Assembly: GCF_005146945.1 (NCBI RefSeq)
Contig: NZ_SWMS01000012.1
Span: 186,001 to 250,000 of the forward strand
Direction of reading: 5' to 3'
Origin: Prauserella endophytica
GTDB lineage: Bacteria; Actinomycetota; Actinomycetes; Mycobacteriales; Pseudonocardiaceae
DNA length: 64,000 nucleotides
Positions 17,761 through 26,674 of the stretch are shown in pieces. The notes below the pieces were generated by a model. It saw only the letters and a program-made list of their open reading frames with translations. It was not told the origin of the DNA and made no database searches. How positions within the stretch are numbered: the first letter of the stretch is position 1; each line of letters starts with the position of its first letter. Both the position numbers and the translations under genes were made by a program.

Positions 17761-19995
17761 ATGGCCGCCCTTTCACTCGCGGACTGGCTGCGCTCGCTGC
17801 CCGACGACGCTTTGAGCGGTCTGCTGCGCGCCCGGCGCGATCTCGCGACGCCCCCTCCGGCCGACTCCTCGGTGCTCGCCACTCGTGCCGGCACGGCGGG
17901 TTCGATCGCGCGTGCCTGCGAGAACCTCGACACCGCCACGCTCGCCGTGCTGGAGACGCTGGTGGTGGCCGGGGCCGACTCCGGGCCGGTGAGCCGCGAG
18001 GAGGTGACCGAGCTTCTCGGCACCGACGTGGGGACGGCGCTGGACCGGCTCCGCGGCCTGGCCTTGGTGTGGGGCGACGACGACGCGCTCGCCATCGCAC
18101 CGGCCGCCCGGGAGGTGTTCGGCCCGTTCCCGGCCGGCCTGGGCGCGCCCGCGGGCTCGGTGCCCGACCTCGCGGCCGTACTCGCCGAGGTGGGCGAGGA
18201 CGAACGCGCGCTGCTCACCAAGCTCTCGGCGGGCCCGCCGATCGGCCGGACCCGCGATGCCGCCGCGGACGTGGCCCTGGAGGAGGCGCAGACGCCGGTG
18301 CAGCGGCTGCTCGCCCGGGGGCTGCTGATCCGGCGTGACGACCAGACCGTGGAACTGCCACGCGAGGTCGGGCTGGCGCTGCGCGGCGGCGCGGTCTACC
18401 CGAAGGAGTCGTTGAGCGAGCCGGAGCTGCCCACCAACCCGCACCAGCCGTCCACTGTGGATCAGGTGGCGGCCGGCGAGGCGATGGAGCTCCTGCGGCA
18501 CCTGGAATCCCTGCTGCACCTGTGGTCGGCGCAGCCGTCCCCGGTGCTCAAGTCGGGTGGACTCGGCGTCCGCGAGCTGCGCCGCATCGCCAAGGAGCTC
18601 GACGTCGACGACACCAGGGCCACGCTGCTCGCCGAGCTGGCGCTCGGCGCGGGTCTGGTGGCGGCGAGCGACGACACCGCGCCCGAATGGGTGCCGACCA
18701 CGCTCACCGACTCGTGGCTGTCGTCGCCGCCCGCGCTGCGCTGGCTGGGAGTCGCGCAGGCATGGCTGGACCTGCCCCGGCTACCCGGCCTTGCCGGCCA
18801 GCGGGACGCGCGGGACAAGGCACTCGCCCCGCTGTCGGAGGACCTGCGCCGCCCGCTGGCGCCGAGTGCGCGGCGCCGAGTGCTGGGTGTGCTCGCCGAG
18901 CTGCCGGGTGGCACGGGTGTGAAGGGTGTCGACGAGCTAGTGGCGCTACTGGCCTGGCGGGCGCCCCGGCGCGGTGGGCGGCTGCGCGACGAGCTCGTCC
19001 GCTGGACGATGGCCGAGGCGTCGGCGATCGGCATGGTGGCACTCGGAGCGCTGACGTCGGCGGCGGGCGCGCTGCTCGAGGATGATCCGCACGGCGCCGC
19101 GAGCGCGATGGCCGACGCGCTGCCGCGGCCCGTCGACCACGTGCTCGTGCAGGCCGATCTGACGGTGGTCGCGCCGGGCCCGCTGGAGGCAGATCTCGCG
19201 GCCGCGATCACGGCGGTGGCCGACGTGGAGTCGGCGGGCCACGCGACGGTGTACCGGGTGACCGAGGCGTCGGTGCGGAGGGCGCTGGACAGCGGGCGCA
19301 CCGCCGACGAGCTGCACGAGCTGTTCCGCACCCGCTCGGCGACGCCGGTGCCCCAGTCGCTGACGTACCTGATCGACGACGTCGCCCGCAGGCACGGGCG
19401 GCTGCGTGGCGGGGCGGCCTCGTCGTTCCTGCGCTGCGACGACGAGGTGCTGCTGGCGGAGGTGCTCGGCACCCCGGCGGCGCAGGAGTTCGAGCTGCGC
19501 AAGATCGCGCCGACCGTGTTGGTGAGCCCCTATCCGCTCGCGGACATGCTCGACGGGCTGCGCGCGGCGGGCTTCGCCCCGGCGGCGGAGGACGCGGCGG
19601 GCCGGATACTCGACCTGCGCCCGAGCGGACGCCGGATCGCCGCGCGGGGCCGCCCGGTGCGCAGGACGGCGCCCCAGCAGAGCCCGATCAGCCCCGAGCA
19701 GCTCAAGGCCGTGCTGGCGCACATCCGGGCGGGGGACCGCGCCGCGGCGACGAGGCGCGGCAAAACCGTGCGCCTGCCGGCGGGCGGTGGCTCGGACACG
19801 TCGGCCACGCTGGCACTGCTCGCCCAGGCGACCCGCGAGCAACGGGAGGTGTGGATCGGCTTCGTCGACTCCCACGGCACGGCGAGCCAGCGCGTGGTGA
19901 CGCCGGTCCGGGTCGGCGGCGGCATCCTGGAAAGCTCGGACAACGAGCGCTACCCGCTGCACCGCATCACCTCGGCGGCCCTCGTCGAAGACTGA
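17761..19995 (+). CDS. Helicase-associated XPB/Ssl2-like C-terminal domain protein
   Basis: 744-residue protein resembling the mycobacterial Rv0862c group (annotated helicase-associated or XPB/Ssl2-like). It begins LSLADWLRSLPDDALSGLLR, a typical start for this family. There is no Walker A or DEAD/DEVH box, so it is not itself a helicase. The middle is Leu/Ala-rich and helical, with winged-helix-like stretches. The C-terminal third contains DHVLVQADLTVVAPGPLEAD and LVSPYPLADMLDGLRAAGF, then a WYL-like tail (REVWIGFVDSHGTASQRVVT, then YPLHRITSAAL). The ATG at 17761 is preferred over the longer upstream frame, which overlaps the divergent 63-aa gene. The partner XPB helicase lies 14 kb downstream. 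Confidence 0.8.
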   Translation: MAALSLADWLRSLPDDALSGLLRARRDLATPPPADSSVLATRAGTAGSIARACENLDTATLAVLETLVVAGADSGPVSREEVTELLGTDVGTALDRLRGLALVWGDDDALAIAPAAREVFGPFPAGLGAPAGSVPDLAAVLAEVGEDERALLTKLSAGPPIGRTRDAAADVALEEAQTPVQRLLARGLLIRRDDQTVELPREVGLALRGGAVYPKESLSEPELPTNPHQPSTVDQVAAGEAMELLRHLESLLHLWSAQPSPVLKSGGLGVRELRRIAKELDVDDTRATLLAELALGAGLVAASDDTAPEWVPTTLTDSWLSSPPALRWLGVAQAWLDLPRLPGLAGQRDARDKALAPLSEDLRRPLAPSARRRVLGVLAELPGGTGVKGVDELVALLAWRAPRRGGRLRDELVRWTMAEASAIGMVALGALTSAAGALLEDDPHGAASAMADALPRPVDHVLVQADLTVVAPGPLEADLAAAITAVADVESAGHATVYRVTEASVRRALDSGRTADELHELFRTRSATPVPQSLTYLIDDVARRHGRLRGGAASSFLRCDDEVLLAEVLGTPAAQEFELRKIAPTVLVSPYPLADMLDGLRAAGFAPAAEDAAGRILDLRPSGRRIAARGRPVRRTAPQQSPISPEQLKAVLAHIRAGDRAAATRRGKTVRLPAGGGSDTSATLALLAQATREQREVWIGFVDSHGTASQRVVTPVRVGGGILESSDNERYPLHRITSAALVED

Positions 19996-20014
19996 CCTCC
20001 CGCCCGGCCCAGAA

Positions 20015-20067
20015 GGGAGCAAGGGAGCTTTACTCCCGTTTTCCGGGAGCAAAGGTCCCCTGCTCCC
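20015..20067. terminator. Inverted repeat between convergent genes
   Basis: GGGAGCAAGGGA (20015-20026) faces TCCCCTGCTCCC (20056-20067), a 12-bp stem with one mismatch, enclosing a second pair (ACTCCCG with CGGGAGC). It lies between the helicase-associated gene and the conservon, so it is a likely bidirectional terminator. Confidence 0.6.
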
Positions 20068-20095
20068 ACTCAGAACCGCACGTGTGGGTGACGGG

Positions 20096-20563
20096 TCAGA
20101 GTGCACGGAGCCCGTCGAGGATGCGGGTCATGAAATCGCGCGACGAGCGGTCCGTCAGCAACATGCCCGGCTGCTGGATCTCCACCGCACCGGCCGCGGC
20201 GAGGTCGTCGACGATCACCTTCGCCACGTTCAACGGCAGGCGCGAGTACGCGGCGACCTCCGCCACCGAGCGGACCTCGACACACAGGTCGCAGATGAAC
20301 CGCTGCACGGTGGTCGCGGCCCCCAGGTAGCGGCGGCCCCGTTCGCTCGTCGTCACAAGCGACTCCAGCTGGAGGTCCTGTCCCGGCCTGGTCCGGCCCC
20401 CGGTCCGCGCGTACGGCCGCACCAGCGAACGGTGTTCGAACCGGGCCGGTCCGCGCGCGGGCTCCCGGCGAGTGAGCTTCGGCAGGCTCGTCAGATCGAA
20501 CCGCTCGGGCGAGTCGAAGCCCTCACGGCCGGTCCCCTGGTGCAAGGCGTCCCATGCGTCCAC
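20096..20563 (-). CDS. DUF742 protein, second conservon copy (CvnC-like)
   Basis: 155 residues with the DUF742 core in the C-terminal 110: SLVRPYARTGGRTRPGQDLQ, QRFICDLCVEVRSVAEVAAY, LPLNVAKVIVDDLAAAGAVE. The core resembles a winged helix. DUF742 proteins are the C component of Streptomyces conservons and act with a histidine kinase, roadblock protein and small GTPase at the membrane. The first 45 residues are unlike those of the first copy (21710-22483), which is about 100 residues longer. It follows the second roadblock gene by 3 bp and ends the cluster; no second GTPase gene follows. Confidence 0.85.
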   Translation of the reverse strand: MDAWDALHQGTGREGFDSPERFDLTSLPKLTRREPARGPARFEHRSLVRPYARTGGRTRPGQDLQLESLVTTSERGRRYLGAATTVQRFICDLCVEVRSVAEVAAYSRLPLNVAKVIVDDLAAAGAVEIQQPGMLLTDRSSRDFMTRILDGLRAL

Positions 20564-20566
20564 GCG

Positions 20567-20986
20567 TTATCCACGCACCCCGCCCTGCAGCTGCGCCCGC
20601 AGTTCGGGCGTGAGCTGCTGGCCGACCCGATCCACGAGCAGCGTCATCTCGTAGGCGACCGTGCCGATGTCGGACGTGGGCGCGGCGAGCACCGCGAGGC
20701 AGGAGCCGTCACTGATCGACATGAGGAACAGGTACCCGCGTTCCATCTCGACAACCGTCTGATTCACGTTGCCTGCCTCGAAGCATCGCGCGGCACCCAG
20801 CGTCAACGAGATCAGGCCGGAGGCGACGGCGGAGAGCTGGTCGGCCCGGTCCCTCGGCAGGCCGTCCGACGCGGCCAGCAGCAACCCGTCCGCGGAGACG
20901 ACAACGGCGTGCGCGGCGCCCGGCACCCTGCGCACGAAGTCGGTGATGAGCCAGCCGAAGCTGCCCTGCTGGGCCGAAGCCGTCAC
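20567..20986 (-). CDS. Roadblock/LC7-domain protein, second conservon copy (CvnB-like)
   Basis: 139-residue roadblock/LC7 protein, the class that regulates Ras-like GTPases. Core: [92 protein letters not shown]. It is very close to the copy at 22555-23013, differing mainly near residues 75-95. The start is GTG at 20986, with GAGGAGGGG just upstream, rather than the more distal 21010. About 134 bp separate it from the preceding GTPase gene, so it may have its own promoter. Confidence 0.88.
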   Translation of the reverse strand: MTASAQQGSFGWLITDFVRRVPGAAHAVVVSADGLLLAASDGLPRDRADQLSAVASGLISLTLGAARCFEAGNVNQTVVEMERGYLFLMSISDGSCLAVLAAPTSDIGTVAYEMTLLVDRVGQQLTPELRAQLQGGVRG

Positions 20987-21120
20987 TGTCCCCTCCTCGC
21001 CTGCGCACACTGTTCCAGCGGCCAGACTATTAGCCAGGTCAAACCGGTCGCGGACAAGTCCCCCGTACGCGCGTGCGGTTCACGCGGGCGGCGGCACGAC
21101 CCTGTGACCTGGCCCGGGGA

Positions 21121-21729
21121 CTAACCGGCTTGCAGCGCGCTGTCGTGCGCGATGGCGTGCTGGACGACCGAGATCAGCACCTGCTTCGCCGACTCCCTGT
21201 CCCTGGCGTCGCACGCCATGATCGGCACCGACGGCGAGATCGTGAGCGCGTGGCGCACGTCCTCGATCTGGTGGTGGAGCAATCGGTCGAAGCAGTTGAT
21301 CGCCACGATGTACGGCAGCTTCCGGTTCTCGAAGAAATCGATGGACGGGAACGCGTCGGCCAGCCGCCGCGTGTCCACGAGCACCACCGCGCCGATCGCG
21401 CCGAGCGCGAGGTCGTCCCACATGAACCAGAACCGGTGCTGACCCGGCGTGCCGAAGACGTAGAGGACCAGGTCGGAGTCGAGCGAGATTCGCCCGAAGT
21501 CCATCGCGACCGTGGTGGTCATCTTGTGCGGCGTGGCGGAGAGGTCGTCGACCGACAGACTCGCCTCGGTCATCGACGCCTCCGTAGTCAGCGGGGCGAT
21601 CTCCGAGACCGCGCCGACCAGCGTGGTCTTGCCGACGCCGAACCCACCGGCCACCACGATCTTGGCCGACGAGGTCGGGCCGCTAGCCGCAGACGTAGTC
21701 GCGTCGGAGTCAAATTCTCCGAAGGCCAC
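21121..21729 (-). CDS. Conservon GTP-binding protein (CvnD-like)
   Basis: Small Ras-like GTPase, 202 residues. The G1 P-loop is VVAGGFGVGKTTLVGAVSE, an effector-region TTVAMDFGRI follows, G3 reads YVFGTPGQHRFWFMWDDL (substituted from DxxG to GTPGQ, typical of this family), and the NKxD region AINCFDRLLH is atypical. It acts as a switch with the roadblock protein. The start is GTG at 21729, overlapping the DUF742 stop by 20 bp. It is the only GTPase in the cluster, so both roadblock/DUF742 pairs may feed it. Confidence 0.9.
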   Translation of the reverse strand: MAFGEFDSDATTSAASGPTSSAKIVVAGGFGVGKTTLVGAVSEIAPLTTEASMTEASLSVDDLSATPHKMTTTVAMDFGRISLDSDLVLYVFGTPGQHRFWFMWDDLALGAIGAVVLVDTRRLADAFPSIDFFENRKLPYIVAINCFDRLLHHQIEDVRHALTISPSVPIMACDARDRESAKQVLISVVQHAIAHDSALQAG

Positions 21730-22483
21730 TGAGCACCCTTTCCATGAACTCGATACTGGGCCGGTCCCCCACCATGGAGGTCGCGGAGTGCACGAGCACC
21801 AGCCCGAGACCGGCAACGTCACCAACCAGAACACGCACCACGCCCAGTGGAAGCTTCAGGTGCGCGGCCACCTCCGCGACCGACCGGGTGTCCAGGCACA
21901 GCCCGCAAATCGAACGGTGCTCCGGCACGCGGACCCGCTCGAGCCTGCGACCCTGGTCGCTGGTCGAAACCAGTGCCTCAAGCGCGAGGTCGTAGGCGGG
22001 CTTGGTCCTGCCCTTGGTGCGGAAGTACGGCCGGACCAGGCCGGACGTGGTCTCGACAGGCCGTTCCGGCTCCACACTCGCCTGCCTCGGCACCGGGGAC
22101 GGCACGAGGTCCTGCGAAGGCGGGCCGCCGTCGAGCGAACGCTCGGCGAACGCCGAGAAGGCCGCTGACTCGTCCGGCTCGACGAGCCCGCCGCCGCCCA
22201 TGCCGTAGAGCTCGGAGCCGGGACCGCTCATCAGCCGCTCCCGGTACTCGCTCACGTCGAAATCGGCAGGGCCCTGCGTGCCCGTGTCCAGTGGGCTGAG
22301 CCATTCCCCCGAATCCGTCGGCCGCCCGCTCGCCGGACCGTCGAACCGTGCGGGGCGCCAATCACGCTCACCCCGGTCGTCCCAATCGCGGTAGGCCACG
22401 TCGTTGTCCGACTCGTCCGGCCAGCGTCCGGCCGGTCGGCCTCTGTCTAGTCGGCGGTCACCCCGCGAGTGCCCGGAATCCAC
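21710..22483 (-). CDS. DUF742 protein, first conservon copy (CvnC-like), long N-terminal region
   Basis: 257 residues. The N-terminal 140 are acidic, Pro/Gly-rich and probably disordered (SGEWLSPLDTGTQGPADFD and similar). The C-terminal 115 form the DUF742 core: TSGLVRPYFRTKGRTKPAYD, RSICGLCLDTRSVAEVAAHL, LPLGVVRVLVGDVAGLGLVL. The start is GTG at 22483 with AGGAG upstream, 71 bp after the first roadblock gene. Its stop lies inside the GTPase gene. The disordered extension is absent from the second copy. Confidence 0.87.
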   Translation of the reverse strand: MDSGHSRGDRRLDRGRPAGRWPDESDNDVAYRDWDDRGERDWRPARFDGPASGRPTDSGEWLSPLDTGTQGPADFDVSEYRERLMSGPGSELYGMGGGGLVEPDESAAFSAFAERSLDGGPPSQDLVPSPVPRQASVEPERPVETTSGLVRPYFRTKGRTKPAYDLALEALVSTSDQGRRLERVRVPEHRSICGLCLDTRSVAEVAAHLKLPLGVVRVLVGDVAGLGLVLVHSATSMVGDRPSIEFMERVLSGLRRI

Positions 22484-22554
22484 GGCGGTCTCCTCAGTGT
22501 TTTCTCACTGTGCCTGTCGGACGCGTCGTCGCCGTGCGATCTGGCTGCACCGGC

Positions 22555-23013
22555 TCACCGCCGCACCGCACCCTGAAGCTGAGCACGAAGCTCCGGTGTC
22601 ATCTGCTGGCCGACCCGATCGACCAGCAACGTCATCTCGTACACGACCAGCCCGATGTCACTGTCCGGCGAGCCGAGCACGGCGAGGCAGGACCCATCGG
22701 ACACCGACATCAGGAACAGGAAGCCGTTGGCCATCTCGACCACCGTCTGCGCGACCGCGCCACCCTCGAAGACCTGGGCCGCGCCCCGCGCGAGGCTGGT
22801 CAAGCCCGAGGCGACGGCGGCGAGCTGGTCCGCCCGGTCCTTCGGCAACCCGCGTGATGCCGCGAGCAACAGGCCGTCGGCGGAGACCACGACGGCGTGC
22901 GCCGCGCCCGGCACGCGGTGCACGAAGTCCGTGATGAGCCAAGCGAAGCTTCCCTTCTGACCGGAGCCGCCCTGCTTCGGCGCCCCCGGCTGCGCTGCAC
23001 CAGCCCGTGTCAA
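22555..23013 (-). CDS. Roadblock/LC7-domain protein, first conservon copy (CvnB-like)
   Basis: 152-residue roadblock protein: [99 protein letters not shown]. It probably binds the kinase and the GTPase. The start appears to be TTG at 23013, preceded by AAGGAG, 3 bp after the kinase stop, so kinase and roadblock are coupled. About 20 Gly/Ala/Gln-rich residues precede the fold. Confidence 0.88.
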   Translation of the reverse strand: MTRAGAAQPGAPKQGGSGQKGSFAWLITDFVHRVPGAAHAVVVSADGLLLAASRGLPKDRADQLAAVASGLTSLARGAAQVFEGGAVAQTVVEMANGFLFLMSVSDGSCLAVLGSPDSDIGLVVYEMTLLVDRVGQQMTPELRAQLQGAVRR

Positions 23014-23016
23014 CTC

Positions 23017-26000
23017 TTACTCCTTCGCCCCGTTGTCGGTGGACCGGTCGCCCGACCCGCTCGACGTAACAGAATCGAACTGTGTCCCTTCGGCCGACGG
23101 CTCCTTCAGCGCGTGGCGGCCACTCTGGTACCCGCGCTGGAAGCTCATCATGCGGTTGCGTGCCGCATCGGCCGATCTGGCGATGGCACCCTGCCCGGGC
23201 TTTCCGACCGTGGTGTCCCTGAACGCGTCGCCCTCGGCCGGCCGGATCGAGCCCGGCACCAAGTATGCGTTGGGCACCCTCTTGGGCAGGCCGGCGGGCG
23301 TGATCTCCTCGTCCTTCGACTCCAGCAGGGCGTGTGCCGCCTGCCACCCGCTGTCGGAGACACTCCGCCACTCGTCCTCGGAAGTGGCGGGTGGCTCCTC
23401 GGCATAGCTTTCCGGCTCCACTTGCTGCTCCGGTTCGGGCTGCTCCTGCTCCGGCTCTTCCTCGCTGAACCAGCGCGAGAGTACGGACTGATAGATCGGC
23501 AACCTCCGGGTCGGGACGTCGTCCTCCAATGCACTGCCGTCACCCCCGGCGGGTTCCTGCTCGGCCGGTTGTTCCGGTGTGACCGGAACGTAGCGTGGTT
23601 CCCGCTTCGGCAGGGCGAGCGTGTAGTCACTGTCACCTGGCCCGTGCCCGCGGCCGTTGCTGGTCTCGGCTTCCGGCTGGTCGACCGGCCATTGAGGTTC
23701 CGGCTCCCGCTCCGGCGCGGGTGGCGGCTCCGGCGGCGCGGAGCTGACGAACGGGCCCGCCGCCCTGGTGGCGCCGCCGACCAGGTCGTCGAGGCTGATC
23801 GGCTGGTCCAGCGGCACCAGCCCGTTCGCGTCGCGCTGCGGCTCGCCCGAGGACGGCGAGGCGAGCGCCTGGGGGTTGGCAGGCGCGGGCGACGTCGAGG
23901 GCAGCTGGGTGGTCTCGGCCGGATCGGTGAGGCTCGTGATCGGCGGCAGCGACGGCGACGAGCTGTCCTCGTGGGAGCCGTTGCGCTGGGCGCTGATCCT
24001 CGGCGACGCGACCGGTTCCTCCGCCTGCGGCGGGCTGGTGAGCAGCTCGGTCGGCACCACGACGCGCGCGATCACACCGCCCTCGATGTCCTCGTTCTCC
24101 CGCAGGCGGACCTCGATGCCGTGCCGTTTGGCGAGGCGTGCGACCACGTACAGACCCATGCGCCTCGTCACCGACACGTCCAGGTCCGGCGGATCAGCCA
24201 GCCGCTCGTTCGCCTCGGTCAGCTGCTGCTCGGTCATGCCGACACCGCGGTCGGTGATCTGGATGGCGAGCGCGTGCCGCCTCGTCACGACCGCGCGAAC
24301 GCTGATCCTGGTATCGGGCTCAGAGAAGTACGTCGCGTTGTCGAGCAGCTCCGCGAGCAGGTGCACGAGGTCGTGGATCGCGCGGCCCTGCACCGCGACG
24401 TCCGGGATGGTCCCGACCTCGACCCTGGCGTACTGCTCGATCTCGGACACGGCGGCGCCGACCACATCGGCGGCGGGCACCGGCCGGGAGACCGACTTCG
24501 CGAGACCGGCGCCGGAGAGCACCAGCAGGCTTTCGCCGTTGCGCCGCAAACGGGTGGCGAGGTGGTCGAGCTCGAAGAGACTCGCGAGCTGGTCCGGGTC
24601 CTGCTCGTCGGCCTCGAGCTGGTCGATGACGCCGAGTTGCCGTTCGACCAGGCGCTGGCTGCGCCGGGACAGGTTGACGAAGATGCCGTTGACGTTCTCG
24701 CGCAGGAGCGCCTGCTCGGCCGCCATCCGGATCGCCCGCTCGTGCACCACGTCGAACGAGCGCGCGACCTCGCCGATCTCCTCCCTGGTGTACACGGGCA
24801 CCGGCGCGATGGCGTTGCGGGACGCCTCGATCGGGTTGGGGTCGGCGAGGATGCGCCGGACCGTCTCGGGCAGCCGCACGTAGGCGACCTCCAGCGCGCT
24901 GCTGCGCAGCACGCGCAGCGGCCCGAGCATGAGGCGGGCGATGGCGAGCATCAGCAGGAGCGCGGCGGCGAGCGCTGCGAGCACGATGCCCGAGTCGCGC
25001 CACGCGGCGGTGGTGGCCGAGTCGGCGAGGCTGCCCGCGTGGGCCCGCAGGTTGTCGAGCAGCTGCGACTCGACCGTGCGGAACTTGTCGAGCGTGACCG
25101 TCGTGTTGTTCGCCAGCTCGTTGCTGTTGATGAACAACGGCTCGTTCAGCTCGGCGCGGACGAAGGACTGTTCCCTGATCCGCTGCCGCCCGTCGACCTC
25201 CGGGCCGCTGACGGTGTCGGAGAACAGCTGGCGCTGCTCTGGTGAGGAGAAGGCGTTGAACGTCTCGACGGCCGCCTCACCACCGGCGAACGCGGAACGT
25301 GCCTGATCGAGCAGGTCGGCGGGGAACTCGTTGTGGAGAGCGGCGATCTGCAGCGCGGCGTCCTGCCGGGCGACGAACTCCTTCGCCTCGCTGACCGCCT
25401 GGATCGTCGTCCCCTCGCGGAGCAGGTCCTGGTCGGTGACCGCGGTGTTCACCTCGCGGCCGAGCCGGACCAGTTCGTCCAAAATCGACGAATAGGTGGA
25501 CAGCGCGGAAACATCCGAGAACGGCGAGGAGTTGATGGCGTTGCGAAGGGGCGCCAGCGCGTCGAGCCGCTGGATGCCCCGGTCGTACCGGTCCCTGGCG
25601 GAGGGGTCCTCCGTTTCGATCTCGTCCGCGACGCCGCGCAGCTGCGACACGGCCCGATCGACCTGCAGGATCTGCGCGTCGAGGGCGCCGCGCCTCCTAG
25701 GGTCGCCGTTGGAGGCGACCGTGGCCACGGCCAGCGTGCGCTCGGCCTGCAGCTCGTGCACGACGGAGGTGATGCTGATGGCGAGATCCACCTGCTCCGC
25801 CGTCTGCTGGAACTCGTCGGCCCTGTCCAGCGCGTCGAACGCACGCAGGCCGCCGAGCACGAGAGCGGTCGCCGTCGGAATGATCAGCACCAGCGCGAGC
25901 TTCGAGCGCACGCGCCAGTTGCGTAGTCCCCGGCGAGAGCGCTCCTGTTCCGCGGCGCCTTCCGGGGCCGGCTGGGGAGCATTCGGCGCGGCAGGTGCGC

Positions 26001-26112
26001 CGGCGCCTGCCGCGCCGAGTCCTTCCTCCGCGTTCTGGTCGAGCACTACGAGCACACTCCCAAGACTCGAGCCAGCAGGTCCTCGGACATCCGCGGCTCG
26101 AACGGACGCCAT
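23017..26112 (-). CDS. Conservon sensor histidine kinase with NIT domain (CvnA-like)
   Basis: 1031-residue membrane kinase. After a disordered N terminus, NWRVRSKLALVLIIPTATAL starts the first membrane helix. An extracytoplasmic NIT-type helical sensor follows (VVHELQAERTLAVATVASN), then a second helix (GIVLAALAAALLLMLAIARL) and HAMP. The phosphoacceptor region is LFELDHLATRLRRNGESLLV. The ATPase domain has ELLDNATYFSEP (N-box), DRGVGMTEQQ (G1) and MGLYVVARLAKRHGIEVRL (G2). The last 330 residues are a Pro/Glu-rich tail with RRLPIYQSVLSRWFSEEE and a final RMMSFQRGYQSGRHA. ATG 26112 is the longest start; GTG codons near 26046-26055 behind GGGAG are possible alternatives. Confidence 0.9.
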   Translation of the reverse strand: MASVRAADVRGPAGSSLGSVLVVLDQNAEEGLGAAGAGAPAAPNAPQPAPEGAAEQERSRRGLRNWRVRSKLALVLIIPTATALVLGGLRAFDALDRADEFQQTAEQVDLAISITSVVHELQAERTLAVATVASNGDPRRRGALDAQILQVDRAVSQLRGVADEIETEDPSARDRYDRGIQRLDALAPLRNAINSSPFSDVSALSTYSSILDELVRLGREVNTAVTDQDLLREGTTIQAVSEAKEFVARQDAALQIAALHNEFPADLLDQARSAFAGGEAAVETFNAFSSPEQRQLFSDTVSGPEVDGRQRIREQSFVRAELNEPLFINSNELANNTTVTLDKFRTVESQLLDNLRAHAGSLADSATTAAWRDSGIVLAALAAALLLMLAIARLMLGPLRVLRSSALEVAYVRLPETVRRILADPNPIEASRNAIAPVPVYTREEIGEVARSFDVVHERAIRMAAEQALLRENVNGIFVNLSRRSQRLVERQLGVIDQLEADEQDPDQLASLFELDHLATRLRRNGESLLVLSGAGLAKSVSRPVPAADVVGAAVSEIEQYARVEVGTIPDVAVQGRAIHDLVHLLAELLDNATYFSEPDTRISVRAVVTRRHALAIQITDRGVGMTEQQLTEANERLADPPDLDVSVTRRMGLYVVARLAKRHGIEVRLRENEDIEGGVIARVVVPTELLTSPPQAEEPVASPRISAQRNGSHEDSSSPSLPPITSLTDPAETTQLPSTSPAPANPQALASPSSGEPQRDANGLVPLDQPISLDDLVGGATRAAGPFVSSAPPEPPPAPEREPEPQWPVDQPEAETSNGRGHGPGDSDYTLALPKREPRYVPVTPEQPAEQEPAGGDGSALEDDVPTRRLPIYQSVLSRWFSEEEPEQEQPEPEQQVEPESYAEEPPATSEDEWRSVSDSGWQAAHALLESKDEEITPAGLPKRVPNAYLVPGSIRPAEGDAFRDTTVGKPGQGAIARSADAARNRMMSFQRGYQSGRHALKEPSAEGTQFDSVTSSGSGDRSTDNGAKE

Positions 26113-26674
26113 CCACCAGATAACAAGCCTGTTCTCGGCACGACCGCACCACAGGGACAGGGCGACGGGGTTCGCTTCAGCGCCAGCATCGTGTCGGGGC
26201 CTTGCCCTTGCTCAACTCGCCGGACTACCTAGCTGACCAGGTAGTAGCTCGTCGCCGCCGTCTCGCCGACGTCTCCGACCTGCGGGAAACGCCCCGTCCG
26301 CTCAGCCATCACAGGCACTCTCTCACTGAAGTGGTGGTCTGTACCGAGTTCGCAGAGGCAGAGAGTAGCGAAGACCTCGTGAACATGTAACCCTTACAGG
26401 CGAGGGCTGTGCATAAGCACCAACAGGCCTACTGCCAACCGGCGCAACTTTCTTCGCGTCGAGCAGGACGAACACGTTAAGTAGCGCAGCTCACCCATTA
26501 GTTCGAACAATCTAGTGACGTGCACCACTTGACCCGGGGTGGTGAACACCCATTGTGATGTGTTCACTCCGTTCTCTAGAGTGACCGCGTACTGCGATGG
26601 TCCGACTTTGAACCATCCTCCAATCCACTCAGTACACAACTACAGTGACCTCTTTGTTCCTCTAGGAGTTGGCC
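26113..26674. other. 562-bp divergent intergenic region without a gene
   Basis: Separates the conservon kinase from the divergent ABC importer and is noticeably richer in A/T than its surroundings. Two short frames (26202-26390 plus, 26394-26639 minus) lack ribosome-binding sites and typical codon use, so I do not call them. It holds CTACCT/AGGTAG arms near 26224-26243 and a perfect GTGAACAC/GTGTTCAC inverted repeat. Promoters for both operons must lie here. Confidence 0.6.
26542..26567. promoter_or_regulatory. Inverted repeat upstream of the ABC importer
   Basis: GTGAACAC (26542-26549) and GTGTTCAC (26560-26567) are perfect 8-bp arms separated by 10 bp, 108 bp before the binding-protein start. 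Probable operator; regulator unknown. Confidence 0.5.

Noticed and set aside
22897-25245. 782-codon frame antisense to the conservon kinase
   Set aside because: Composition is His/Arg/Val-rich with no motif; a mirror of kinase codon bias.
26202-26639. Two short frames in the conservon/ABC gap
   Set aside because: No ribosome-binding sites, weak codon bias and no recognisable sequence.
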